Origin: Isochrysis galbana
Taxonomy: Eukaryota; Haptophyta; Isochrysidales; Isochrysidaceae
Direction: 5' to 3'
NCBI GenBank assembly: GCA_018136815.1
Contig: CM030935.1
Span: 5,447,921 to 5,511,920, forward strand
Length of the DNA: 64,000 nt
In this document: piece by piece, positions 21,480 through 31,971 of the stretch
Layout: every line of letters begins with the position of its first letter
Numbering within the stretch: position 1 is the first letter of the stretch
Notes under the pieces: model-generated
What the model was told of the DNA's origin: nothing
The model's input: the letters and a program-made list of their open reading frames with translations, nothing else
Database searches by the model: none
Program-made: the position numbers and the translations under genes

Positions 21480-21960
21480 GCCATGGAGGGGTGCCTCGCG
21501 CCCCCCCCACTCTCTCGACTCCCCTCATGGGGGGTGAGAACCATCCCCCCCCTGCGATGCCTTTTGGCATGTAGGGGGGACTCACGCAGACTGCCCAGAC
21601 TCTCCCTGAGAGTCGGGCACAGATCGCACGCCCTGGCCCGCGTTGGCCTGCTTCTCGCTCTGACCAACCCCTCCTCCCCCTGGGCCCCCCTGATCAGGAG
21701 CCCCCAGCCAGCTCCAGCCGACCGGCAGGGGCTCGAGAGCCAGCGAGGGAGAGGCAGGAGGGGCCAGGGCCATGCCCCAGCCTCACCTGCCCCCTGAGCT
21801 GCGCTCCCAGGCCCCTGTAGGCCTCCTGGGGACCTGAAGAGGGGCCGCAGGCGCGCGCCATGGGCCAGAGCCGCAGGGAAGAGAGGAGGAAGAGGGAAGA
21901 GGGAGGGGAGGGGGGAGTGGCAGCTCTCCCCTCCGGCATTTACGTGTCTTCTCGCCCCGT
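21480..21960 (+). repeat. Dispersed repeat R3, copy 1
   Basis: The segment gagggagaggcaggagg, with ccccagcctc and tgccccctgagctg, is shared with 32990-33150 and 34640-34770. Flanking GC-rich sequence with short inverted runs is also similar. No coding capacity or terminal repeats were recognised. Confidence 0.7.
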
Positions 21961-22489
21961 TTGGGTAAGAGAAGACGGGGGCACCAGAACCAGGAGAGAA
22001 GGGCCGCGGCTCGCCGCGGCCACTCGTGAACAGTGAACAGTCTCCCGTGTTGCTACTGACGCTCAAACAAGGCACACAGATTCGGATACCCCATGGTCGT
22101 AAGCCCAGGTTTGCAGATTTTGGTCTCGAAATTTGCGATTCGAATTTTGTTTTTGCTGACTGACTATAATCGTTGGCTCGTTTAATTAAGGTAATAAACA
22201 GACACGACTTCGACTTCTGGCTCTGTCTGCAGTGGCTCTGCGAGACTCTCTCTCTCTCTCTCTCCGTCCTCTCCTCGGCCGACGGAGGGAAGTTTCGTCC
22301 AAAACATTCTCCGGTCCCAGGATATTCCGTGTGGGGTCTCTCCAGCCCAACACCGAGGCACCCACGTCCAGCCGTGCTACAGCGTAGCAAAAAGAAACGG
22401 GCCAGCGCCCAGCGGGCCAGCGGCACACAGGAAATAGGAAGACGGGAACATTCCACTGGGAGCCGGTGCACCCCGCCCAACCCAGCCCA

Positions 22490-22640
22490 CCCCGCAACCT
22501 GGGCCCTAAGTAGAGCACGAGGGGAGTTGCCGCAAGGCGGGAAGTGAGGGAGAGGAAGGGAAATGGGCGTGGCTACCGTAGTGCCATCCCCATAGCCACG
22601 CGTGAGGCGAGATTATTAAAAGTTTTTTTTGAGACACCCA
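22490..22640 (-). repeat. Dispersed repeat R1, copy 2 (diverged)
   Basis: On the minus strand it shows the A/T-run, an AATCTCGCC block, the GCCACGCCC block, CCTTGCGGC and CGTGCTCTACTTAGGGC in the same order as copies at 5.8 and 61.7 kb. Confidence 0.65.
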
Positions 22641-23173
22641 AGGCCCGCACGAAGCAAGGGAGAGCAACGCAAGAATCAGAAAAAGAAAAAGCCAAGAGCG
22701 CTAATTAAAGCAAGAGGGTGGGAGGCGAGTGGGCCAGCTAGCAGGGGCTAGCCTGCGGAAACCTACACGCACTTGATGAATCTTCAAGATTCGTTTACGA
22801 CAGACAATCTAGTGCGCGCTCCGCATGTTGCATGCTCTCCCAAGCTGTGGTCAATGGTGCGTATGTTCCCTATTAGGCCGAAAGTGCAAGGTCCTTGAGT
22901 GCCGGCCGAATCGCCGAATGCACCCCCAATGCACACCATGTGCAAGAGAGTAGCCGACCGAGGGTCTAGCCACGCCCGAAGCGGCCGGTTTGTGTGCGTG
23001 GCTTCTTTCGGACGCACAGCGCGCTCTTGGGACCGTGCATGCGCATTCGTGTGCTACTAGTACGCAGGGTGGACACGGCCGTTGACGCCGAGGCGCGTGC
23101 TGAGTTGCCCCTGTTCCTTGTGGATGGTCTCTTGCTACGACCCGGTGGCCCTTGTCGACCCTTCGTTGCAAGC

Positions 23174-26100
23174 TCAGAAGAAGGAGCTGACCCGCTCCAT
23201 CTTTTGCGCACGCGCACGCTGCAGCGCGTTGTGCTCCTCGGGCGAGAGGCCGAGCAACGCGGCGATTACCTAATACGGCAAGGTAGCGGCACCGACGTGA
23301 GCTGAGCGAGGGCTCGTCACTTGCCACGCTTCGTTGCGCACCGCTCACCTGGAAGGCGCCCTCCGCCTTCTCCTCGTCGAGTTCGATGTACTTGCACACC
23401 ACTTGCTTGAGGTGCTCAAAGCCCTCCCCTTCGCGCCACTGGCGGAGCGCCTCGCGCGCCTCGCGCGCCGAGGCGCGCGCCTCGCGTAGCTGCTGCTTGA
23501 GCCGGGCCACCTCCTTCGAGGTAGACGCGCCCGCACCCTCGGGCCTGGCGCGGCCACCGCCCTCGACGGGCGTGCCGACCACGGGCGTGCCGTCCGCCAA
23601 CCCACCAAGCGAGCGGCGTAGTTCGGCGAGCTGCGCGTCCTTGGCGGCGATGAGCTCCGCCGAGCGGTCTTTGAGCTGCAACAGCTTGGCGCGCATGGGC
23701 GCGACTGCGCCCTGCGAGGCCGCGAGACGCTCCTCGAGCTTCTCCATCCGTGCCTCGTACGCGCGGCGTGCGGCCGCGTGCGCCGCGTCGCGTTCCGCTA
23801 GCGCCGCGCGCGTCGCCTGCGCTGCCTCCGCCTCGGCAGTTGCGAGGCGCTCAACCGTCGCCGCAAGCTCGCCGCGGCACTCGCTAAGGGCTGCCTCCGC
23901 CTCCGCCCGTAGCCGCGCCCCTCGCCGCCGCTCCTTCTCGACCGTCTCACTCTCGCCGTTGGCGTGCTGCTCCACGACGGAGCGGACCGCCGCGAGCTCC
24001 GCGCGCAGCGCTTCCACCTCACGCTCACGCAGCAGCAGCGCGTGTGACTGGCGCCCGTTCTCCGTCGCCGCCTCACGCAGCCGTGCGCCGAGCCGCCCCA
24101 CCTCGGACCGCGTCTCGTGCAGCGCCTGCTCGGCAGCAGCGCGTGCGGCGGCGACCGCTTGCACGTCCGACTCGGCGTTGGCGAGCTGGCGCGACATGTC
24201 CGCATGCTGGCCGCCCCGCCGCTCCTCTGCCTCAGCAAGCTCGATTTCTAGCCGCGCCACCCGCTCGCGCGCCTCCTGAGCGGCCGCCTCGAGCTCCGCA
24301 CGTCGCGCTGCCCCCGCCCTCGCCTCGGCTTTCGCGCCACCGGCCTCCGAGCGCGCCGCGGCGAGCTCTTCGCGCAATTGGGCCGCCTCGGCCTGGGCCG
24401 CGCCTACGGCCTCGCGCAAGGCGATCATCGCGGCCTGCGCGGCGGCCGCCTGCTCGCGCTCGGCCCCGACCGCCGCCTGCGCCGCCGCGCACGCCTCGCG
24501 CAGCGCGGCCGCCTCGGCGCGCGCCGCGCTCGCCCCCTCCTGATCGGCCGCCGCCGCCTCGAGCGCGCGCCGCAGCTCGGCCACCTCGCCGCGCGCCACG
24601 GCCACCGCCTCCTTCTCCGCCTCGACGGCGGCCTGCGCCGCGGCGTACGCCTCGCGGAGTGCAGTCGTCTCGGCTGTCGCTTGGGCGAGTGCCTGCTCGA
24701 GCCGCGCCACATGCGCCGCCGCCTCGGCGGCCGCCGCAGCGGGCGCGGCCGCCCCCTCCTCCAGCGCCGTCGTGCGCGCTCGCGCCTCGGCCAACGCCGC
24801 GATGGCTGCCGTGGCCTCCTCACGCGCCGCCCGTGCGTCGGCATCCGCGCCCCGCGCGCGCGCGCTCGCCTCCGCCTCCGCCTCGCGCGCACGCGCCGCC
24901 TCCGCCTGCACCTCGCCGAGCGCTTCGCGCACCTCGGCCGCCGCCTCCTCGAGCGCCGTCGCGCGCGCGCGCGCCTCGGCCAACGCCGCCGCGGCTGCGG
25001 TGGCCTCCCCACGCGCTGCGCGTGCCTCGGCCTCCGCGCCCTCGGCGCGCGCGCTCGCCTCCGATTGCGCCTCGGCAAGCGCCTCGCGCGCGCGTGCCGC
25101 CTCCGCCTGCGCCTCGGCGAGCGCCGCCGCCTCGCGCACGGCGCGGCCGCGTTCGGCCTCGAGCTCACCCGAGGCGGCCTCGGCACGCCTGACCGCCTCC
25201 TCGAGGCTGAGGACGGCCGCGGCGGCCTCGGCGCGCGCACTTGCCTCCGCCCCGGCGGCCTCCTCGGCGGCGCGCGCCGCGACGGCCGCCTGCTCGATGG
25301 CGCCCGCGGCCGAAGCCTCGGCCCGCTGAGCGCGTGCGCGCTCGGCGCCGAGCTCCGCCTCCAGCGCCGCGATGCGCGTGGCCGCCACCGCGGCGGCGCC
25401 GCTCGGACTGGCGTGGCCGTCGCGCGCGCGCTCGGCGGCCGTGGCGGCACGCACCTCCGCCTCGGCCACCGCTGCGCGCAGCCGCTCCACCTCGGCCACC
25501 GCCTCGGCCGCCTCCGCCTCGGCCGCCTCAACCTTGCCGACCAGTGCCTGCGCCTCGGCGGCCGCCTCGGCCACCGCTGCGCGCAGCCGCTCCACCTCGG
25601 CCACCGCCTCGGCCGCCTCCGCTTCGGCCGCCTCAACCTTGCCGACCAGTGCCTGCGCCTCGGCGGCCGCCTCGGCGGCCGCCTCGGCGGCCGCTACGGC
25701 GGCGGCCGCTGCGTCCTCGGCGGTCGCCCGTGCGGATGCCTCCGCTGCAGCCCGGGCGTCTAGCGCTGCGCGCAGCCGCGACTCGTCGGCGCCGCGCGCG
25801 GCCGCCACCTCGTCGCACGCCGCGGCCACTGCGGCCGCGGCGGCCGCCAGCGCCTCTAAGGGCGGCGCGTCATCGGCCGGTTCGAAGGAGGCCGGGCCAC
25901 CCTGCAGCGCGACGTGTGCGCCCGCGAGGCATGCCAACGCCGCGCGAGCGGCGGCCACGGACGCCGCCTGCACTTCGGCGGACCGGCGCGCTTCCGCCTC
26001 GGCCGTCTCCGCGGCCGCGTCGGCGCGCGCGCGCTCGGCGGCCAACTCGGCACCGAACCGCGCCGCCGCCGCCTCCGCCTCCGCCAGCCGCGCGGCGGCG

Positions 26101-27200
26101 GCGCGCGCCTCCGCCTCCGCCGCCCCGGCGCGCGCCTCCGCCTCGGCGCGCGCCGCCTCCACCTCGCCTTGGGCGCGGCCCTCGCCCACCTCGGCCAGCT
26201 CCGCAAGCTGCGATGCGAGCCCTTCCTTGGCCGAGCGCAGCTCGTCCGCCTCGGCGCGTGCGGCCTCCAGCAGCCCCTCGAGCCGCGCGGCCTCTGCGCG
26301 CGCCGCCTCGAGCTTCGCTGCGTGCGCTTGGGCGAGCCCGGCGGCCGCGGCCACCTCGCGCCGCGCCTCGTCGGCCGCGGCGCCGGCGCCCGCCTCCACC
26401 TCGCGCAGCCGGGCCTCGGCACGCGCGCGCTCCGCCTCGAGCGCCGCGGCGTGCGCGCGCGAGCTCGCCAGCTCCGCCTCGAGCGCCTCCCTTCCCGCGC
26501 GCTCCTCCGCGGCGGCGCCGCCGGCCTCGGCGGCCTCGCATCGCGCCTGGAGCGCCGCCAGCTGGGAGCGGAGCGACGAGAGCTCGACGACGAGGCCGAG
26601 GTCGTCTTCCTCCCGCGCGCGCCCCGCCCCACGCTCCGCCCCCAGGGCGCGCAGCCGCTCCGCGAGCTCGGCCGTCGAGGCTGCCTCCTCGGCGTCGAGC
26701 GCCACGAGCGCCGCCGCGCGCAGCTCGAGCAGCTCCCCCTGCCGCTGGTCCGCCCGCGGAGGCGACGAGGCCTGCGGCCGCGCCGGCTCGTGCTCCACCT
26801 GAGGCGCCGCCGCTGCTCCCCCCTTCCGCGCCCGTCGTCTGCCTGGCTCGCACGTGTGGGCCTGCTCGTCCGGGAAGAGCATGCTCGCCTCAAACTCGAT
26901 GGCCGAGCGGCCGAAACTCTCCGCGGTCTGCGCTGCGGCGATCCGTGCTGCGTGAGCGCGTTCGGTGAGAGCGTTGGCCTGGTGAGCCGCCGCGCTCCTC
27001 GCCGCCTCTGCTGAGCGCACCACGTCCGCTGTAGCGCCCACAGCCACGTGAGAGGCCGCCTCTGTCGCGATGGCGGCTGCTCTGGCGGCCGCCTCGCTCA
27101 GAGAGGAGAGGGACCAGGAGGAGGGGGAGGAGGAGTCGGTGGGGGCCGCGAGGGAGGGGAGGGACCAGGGGGAGGAGGAGGAGGCGTCGGCGGGCCACAT
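23174..27200 (-). CDS. GRIP-domain golgin with very long Ala-rich coiled coil
   Basis: Two exons, 27200-23349 and 23269-23174, join in phase 0 (GTGAGC donor, TTAG acceptor), giving 1315 residues. Residues 1-~120 are Ser/Ala-rich; about 150-1240 are one near-continuous coiled coil dominated by Ala, Glu and Arg. The last ~50 residues form a GRIP domain split by the intron: GFEHLKQVVCKYIELDEEKA, then VIAALLGLSPEEHNAL. GRIP domains bind the small GTPase Arl1 and bring golgins to the trans-Golgi, where the coil tethers vesicles. The tyrosine usual in the EYLKN motif is His here, which may weaken or alter binding. The frame is open upstream of 27200, but only through (GA)n repeat, so I start at MWPADAS. 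The Ala bias gives long open frames on the other strand, which are not genes. Confidence 0.87.
25440..25690 (-). repeat. Tandem repeat inside the golgin coil
   Basis: A ~105 bp unit (GTGGCCGAGGTGGAGCGG on the coding strand and sequence around it) is present twice almost identically, extending the coiled coil in register by 35 residues. The repeat shows expansion by tandem duplication. Confidence 0.75.
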
Positions 27201-27204
27201 TTTG

Positions 27205-27214
27205 GGGGGGCGGG

Positions 27215-27253
<39 letters not shown>

Positions 27254-27642
27254 AGGGAGAGCGGGGGGGGGAGAGGGGAGGAGTTGTAGAGAAGAGACAA
27301 GGGAGAGAGAGAGAGAGGAGAGAGAGGGGGCGAGAGAGAGCTTCGGGCGCGGGAGGAGAAGAGGACGAGAGAGTGTGAGGAGGAAGAAGGAAGGAGGAGA
27401 TGTAAAGAATCGAGAGCGGTCGCGCGGTGGAGAATGAGGGGAAGGGAGGGAGGGAGCAAGAGAGAGGAGAGAAGAAAACGGGGGAGAGAGGAGGAAAGAA
27501 GGGGAGAGGGGCCATGGTGTGAGAAGCGAAGCCGAGGAGAGAGAGAGAGCGCGCAGCGCAGTGGCAGCCAATCTGTAGAGAGAGAAAGAGAGGAGGAGAA
27601 AAGAAAGAGGGAGAGAGATAGGGTAGAGGTAGAGAAGAGGAG

Positions 27643-27673
<31 letters not shown>

Positions 27674-27759
27674 AGGGAGAGAGAGAGGGAAAGAAGAGAG
27701 AGAGGGAGGGAGAGAGAAAGAGAGAAGAAGTAGAGGTAGAGAGGTAGAGGTAGAGAGAG

Positions 27760-27824
<65 letters not shown>

Positions 27825-27835
27825 CGGCGCCCGCC
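27205..27835. repeat. 630-bp GA-rich tract upstream of the golgin gene
   Basis: Almost pure G and A on the plus strand, ending in an uninterrupted (GA)n run at about 27768-27822. It covers the region where the golgin promoter or 5' UTR should lie. Confidence 0.9.
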
Positions 27836-27894
27836 CAGCAGCGGGCGTACAAAGTAGAAAACAAAGAGTACAAAAGAACTCGAGAACACCCTTA

Positions 27895-28510
27895 CTTATA
27901 TAATTAATTTTTAACAAATTTGTATGGTGTATGGGTCGCGGCGCGGCAAAGGAACGGGACTAGCGCTCACTCAAGACAGGACACCCTGCCGCGGCAAGCG
28001 CAAGCACCCTTCCCCCCTTATGCCACCCAGCTCTTCACTAGCTTTCTACCTGCGCTAGCCAGAGCGCCCCTCCCTCCACACTCAGACAGCCACACCCACG
28101 CCAGGATCCTGTTTTGGTCTCGCAGGCAAGGGGGCCTAATGGGAGGGTGAGGAGCAACTCCTCAGAGAGGAGCTGTGGGGAAAGAGATGTCTGAGTGGGG
28201 GCGCTATACCCTTGCACTAGGCATGGGCAGCGACGCCGCCTCAAGACACGTCCTCCCTCTTGTCTTGAGTCGAAATTTTTGGTGCTTGAAACAGAAAAAC
28301 AGAGGGCGAAGGGGTTTGTGCTTTGTGCTTCTTGGGTTGGTCGTAGTCGGAAGAGGGAGTGGGAGAGGGAGTGAAGTGTTGAAAGAGGGCCCAAGGCAGG
28401 GCACTGAGTTGTAGGTACTTGTGGCCCACAAGAGTGGGGTGAAAACGAGAAGTGATCAACATGGGTCCTGAGTTGAAATTTTTGGTGCTTGATGCTTGAA
28501 ACCTGTGGGG
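27895..28510 (-). repeat. Left inverted arm of the hAT-associated repeat
   Basis: Reverse complement matches 29460-30030 and the second half of 12080-12945. It includes the caccccactcttgtgggcca phrase and the terminal A/T edge at about 27895-27920. Confidence 0.85.
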
Positions 28511-28699
28511 CCAAACAAACCTAGCGTCAGGTGTCAGGTTCGAAGAGCCTAACGCACCCTGATAAGAGTGACGTCAGACCTGACGTCAGGTTACAATACT
28601 AATAATATAGAACTTAGTAGTTATAATTCAAGTACAATGGTAGAAACTAGTTGATTGATACACTTACTCATCTTCGGGCTCGTCCGGGATCATCTCCAA

Positions 28700-29310
28700 A
28701 TCCCACGAAGCACACACGACTCCCAATCAGCAATCAGTCATCACTTGCTGTAACACCAAATTTGTGTGAGCCCTCACAAGCCTCTCCACAGTACGATGCC
28801 CCAGCCGATTCCTTTTCTTGGAATGGATCAAATCCTCCACGGACCAAGAACAAGAACGCTCACACCCGGAGGCTGAACAGGACAGCGCTAACAAACGCAT
28901 CGCAGCCCAGCGCAAATGCGGCCACGGAGCCATATAAATGTTGGCCCACTTGTATGACGCCATGGACTTCGCCTTTTTCGAGAAAGCAACATCATCATTC
29001 AGGTCATACATGCCTGATGCAGCCGCCTCCTGAAAGTCTGCAAGGTCGCTGAGCAAATCGGAAAGTGGGTGCTCATGTGCTCATCTGTCGCCATCTGTCG
29101 GAAGATGTCGCGAACTTCCCTGAGCTCATCTGCGCTAAGTTTGCGGCGACAAAACTCAGGCTCGATGCAATAGGCTGCGGTCATTACCTTGGAGTGCATG
29201 TACTCCCACCTTGCCAGCGGGTATGCCAGAGTCTGGCCCGATCGCCATATGACCGCTGAGCCGCTGAGGTTGCTGCCGCCGGTCTTAAGAACTTCATAGC
29301 TGATGTCTCT
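28700..29310 (-). pseudogene. hAT transposase C-terminal (dimerisation) region, decayed
   Basis: Read leftward, the sequence encodes WPHLRWAAMRLLALSCSASG, CERSCSW, then DLIHSKKRNRLGHRTVERLV, which follows the hAT C-terminal dimerisation pattern (a WP..L..A..LL block, then SER.FS, then a KRNRL.P..VE.LV block). An upstream part (FCRRKLSADELREVRD and following residues) is in a different frame, joined by a shift near 29050, so the gene is broken. The catalytic N-terminal part is absent. Confidence 0.75.
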
Positions 29311-29319
29311 TCCAAGATA

Positions 29320-30030
29320 GGGCAGCTCAGCTGCCCTCCCCATGGTGGAAACCTCTACCATCAGTGCACCCAAGATGGGAGGGCACTTCACAACCATCAA
29401 TGTTCCACGGAGAGCACCCAATGCCTCTATTTTCCAACATGTTGACACACTTCTCGTCTTCACCCCACTAGACCCCACTCTTGTGGGCCACAAGTACCTA
29501 TAACTCAGTGCCCTGCCTTGGGCCCTCTTTCAACACTTCACTCCCTCTTACACTTCCTCTTCCAACTACAACCGACCCAAGAAGCACAAACCCCCTCGCC
29601 CTCTGTTTCAAGCACCAAAACTTTCGACTCACTCAAGACAAGAGAGCAAGAGAGGGAGAGAGGGAGGACATGTCTTGAGGCGGCGTCGCTGCCCATGCCT
29701 AGTGCAAGGGTATAGCGCCCCCACTCAGACATCTCTTTCCCCACAGCTCCTCTCTGAGGAGTTGCTCCTCACCCTCCCATTAGGCCCCCTTGCCTGCGAG
29801 ACCAAAACAGGATCTTGGCGTGGGGGGCTGTCTGAGTGTGGAGGGAGGGGCGCTCTGTTGAGGCTCTGGCTCTGGCTAGCGCAGGTAGAAAGCTAGTGAA
29901 GAGCTTGGTGGCATAAGGGGGAAGGGTGCTTGCGCTTGCCGCGGCAGGGTGTCCTGTCTTGAGTGAGCGCTAGTCCCGTTCCTTTGCCGCGCCGCGACCC
30001 ATAAAAATTTGTTAAAAATTAATTTATAAT
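29320..30030 (+). repeat. Right inverted arm of the hAT-associated repeat
   Basis: Near copy of 12110-12945, from gggcagctcagctgccctcc through the bracketing phrases to cgcgacccataaaaa; inverted relative to the left arm at 27895-28510. Confidence 0.85.
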
Positions 30031-30383
30031 TTAGAAGTTGAAAGGCGTGTTTGACCGCCCTACCACGGCGATACTTATGGGGAGTTCTAACGGGGGCCGA
30101 GGGCCTGCGAGGGGGCAGTTGTAATTAGGTGCTCAGCTTTGTGCCTTGGATTCGCAATCGTTGAGGGGAAAATCTTATTGCTGATAATTTTAGTAAATCA
30201 TCGAATTGGGGTGCGAGTCCAAAAAGTGCGATAGAAATGAGTGATGAAACCACGACTGCACCGGTCAAGTGTGGGGATGACGCGCGCGGCCCAAATGGCA
30301 AGCACACGCGCGACCGCGGCTCATTCGCCCGATCGCTGACACACGCACATGGGCAATGGAGCTCGTCCCCAGCTGTTTTGTAC
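30031..30383. other. 3' flank of the ribosomal protein gene, no gene seen
   Basis: AT-richer than surroundings. The first 30 bases resemble the reverse complement of 4718-4745, another dispersed-repeat edge. Should include the uL4 3' UTR and polyadenylation site. Confidence 0.45.
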
Positions 30384-31493
30384 CTAGTCGGCCTTCATCA
30401 TCTGATAGAAGGTGGACTTCATCGATGAGTCGCGCTTTGCCTTAGCCTTCTTGATGGCCCTAGCCTCGGTGGCAGCCTTCTTAAAGGAGGCGGCAGCCGG
30501 GTTAAGGATGTCCATCGCGGACTTGGACTTCAGCGGGTTGCGCTTGAGCACAGCCTTCTTTTGGCCCTCCTTCGGCGCATTGATGACAGACTGGACCTCA
30601 TCCGAGTTGATGAGGCGTGAGAGGTCAGCGTTGGCCATCTGGAGCTGGGGCATGCGGTAGGGCGTCTTGTGGCGCGTCTTCTCGGTCGACGGCGAGGTGG
30701 AGGTGCCATAGAGCGCATCGAGCTTCGCAAAGGCGGCCTCGGTCCACACGCAGAAGCGGCCAAGGTGACCGCCCGGTGCAAGCTGCAGCACATTGAGCGA
30801 GTCGACGCAGGCGAGCTCGACGCCGGGGATGTTGCGGAAGGCGCGTGTAATGCCGTCATCCTTGTCGTAGATCACAAGCGGGCCGCGCCTCTGAACAAAC
30901 CGCCGGTTGCGCATCTTACCCTTACCCGCGCGCATGGAGCGTGAGGCAATGACCTTCTCGACATCAACGTACGCGCCGAGCTTCTTGAGAAGCGCGACGG
31001 CAGCGGCGGTCTTGGTGAGGGCCTGAACGGAAGAGTCGACGACCAGCGGGCACTCTGGCGTCTCGTCCACCCGGTGGCCGCGCGCCATCACGAGCGGAGT
31101 CACACCAGAGGCAGCAATGGCCGAGCACGCGGCGTACCTCCTCTGCGTGACATTGATCTTTGCGTGCCACTTCCTCCACGTCTTGGTGGGCGCGAACATG
31201 CGTCCGCCACGGCACATGTTACCATACGCACCCTGGCCCGAGCGGTGCGTGCCACCGCCCTGCACACGAGGGATACGGGAGACAGCGCGGCCTGTTCCCC
31301 ACGAGGAGGCGGCGACGCTCTTTCCAGCGTACTTGTTCACGCAGTACGGCTGCCTCTTGTTCTTGGCGAGGCCAACAGTGACTTGATGGACGACATCAGG
31401 CCGGACCGGAGCGAGGAAGACGCCCGGGAGAGGCGTGGAGGAGGTGGAGGAGCCGGAGGAGGAGAAGACAGTGACTGTGGGGCGGGAGGCCAT
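30384..31493 (-). CDS. RPL4: 60S ribosomal protein uL4 (RPL4)
   Basis: A single open frame of 369 residues. The start is the ATG at 31493 (MASRPTVTVF), which matches the family N-terminus; the frame is open about 50 codons further up but that part is Pro/Ser-rich and not family-like. The family core is clear: KQPYCVNKYAG, SWGTGRAVSRIPRV, then GGGTHRSGQGAYGNMCRGGR and MFAPTKTWRKWH, followed by a region with GHRVDETPECPLV and a basic C-terminus. uL4 is a structural large-subunit protein whose extended loop lines the peptide exit tunnel. Length is typical of eukaryotic uL4 without the long animal tail. No intron is needed, as expected for a highly expressed gene. Confidence 0.97.
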   Translation of the reverse strand: MASRPTVTVFSSSGSSTSSTPLPGVFLAPVRPDVVHQVTVGLAKNKRQPYCVNKYAGKSVAASSWGTGRAVSRIPRVQGGGTHRSGQGAYGNMCRGGRMFAPTKTWRKWHAKINVTQRRYAACSAIAASGVTPLVMARGHRVDETPECPLVVDSSVQALTKTAAAVALLKKLGAYVDVEKVIASRSMRAGKGKMRNRRFVQRRGPLVIYDKDDGITRAFRNIPGVELACVDSLNVLQLAPGGHLGRFCVWTEAAFAKLDALYGTSTSPSTEKTRHKTPYRMPQLQMANADLSRLINSDEVQSVINAPKEGQKKAVLKRNPLKSKSAMDILNPAAASFKKAATEARAIKKAKAKRDSSMKSTFYQMMKAD

Positions 31494-31869
31494 GAGAGGA
31501 GCGGGGGAGAAGTGGGGTGCGGGGGCAGGCAGGCGTGCGGGAAGGGGGTCGGCGGAGACGGAAGAAACGGGGGAGGAGAGATGAAAACCAGAGGGGGGGG
31601 TGAGGTGGGGCCGAGAGGGTCCGCACGTCTGTAAGGCGCTCACGTGGAACCCCCTGGATGTAAATGAAAAGGGGTAAGAGAATGAATACTAAGAGGGGGG
31701 GTGGGGGGTGGGGGGGGGGGGGGGGCGTCGACCGAGGCAGAAGCGAGAGGAGAGAGGGAGAGAGGGGGGGGAGCGACGCGGGAGGCCGCGTGGGAGGCGG
31801 TCTGCGGCGGTCAAAAGATTGGGGGGGGGACTATCGTTAAAGAGGGGAAGGGACCTTGAGGCCCTGAGG
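31494..31869. other. Upstream region of RPL4 with G-rich tracts
   Basis: Pyrimidine-rich on the transcribed strand near the start codon, as usual for ribosomal protein promoters, then several long G runs at 31695-31730. No specific promoter element was recognised. Confidence 0.4.
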
Positions 31870-31971
31870 GGGGCCATAGACAAAGTAAAAAAAATCGTAA
31901 AAAACTAGCCGCTACTTGCACGGCGCGAGGCAGATTGCTGGTGCTACTCCTGGGGCCATAGACAAAGTAAA
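31870..31971. mobile_element. 62-bp insertion flanked by a perfect 20-bp direct repeat
   Basis: The 20-mer ggggccatagacaaagtaaa occurs at 31870-31889 and again at 31952-31971, exactly as a target-site duplication would. The 62 bp between them contain ctagccgctacttgcacggc and gtgctactcct, which recur at 53934-53985. On the minus strand the insert ends in a T-run. This looks like a very short retroposed unit or the truncated 3' end of a longer one. Confidence 0.8.

Larger units (their letters stand above)
27890..30030. mobile_element. Decayed hAT DNA transposon with long inverted arms
   Basis: A left arm (27895-28510) and right arm (29320-30030) are inverted copies of each other over about 600 bp, both ending outward in the GCGCGGCAAAGGAACGGGAC block and a short A/T-rich edge. 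Between them, on the minus strand, lie remains of a hAT transposase. No clear 8-bp target duplication was identified, so exact ends are uncertain. The arms also occur alone at 12080-12945. Confidence 0.75.

Noticed and set aside
21416-22480. 354-residue minus-strand frame
   Set aside because: It spans dispersed repeats R3 and neighbouring repeat DNA; no domain.
24044-26968. Long plus-strand Arg/Pro-, Arg/Leu- and Ala/Ser-rich frames
   Set aside because: They are antisense shadows of the Ala-rich golgin coil; GC-rich third positions keep all frames open.
22851-27917. 1688-residue open frame taken as a single protein
   Set aside because: The part upstream of 27200 is Ser/Leu from (GA)n repeat and the part after 23349 is intron and flank; the GRIP domain shows the proper exon ends.
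31494-31643. N-terminal 50-codon extension of RPL4
   Set aside because: Not family-like; MASRP at 31493 matches the usual uL4 start.
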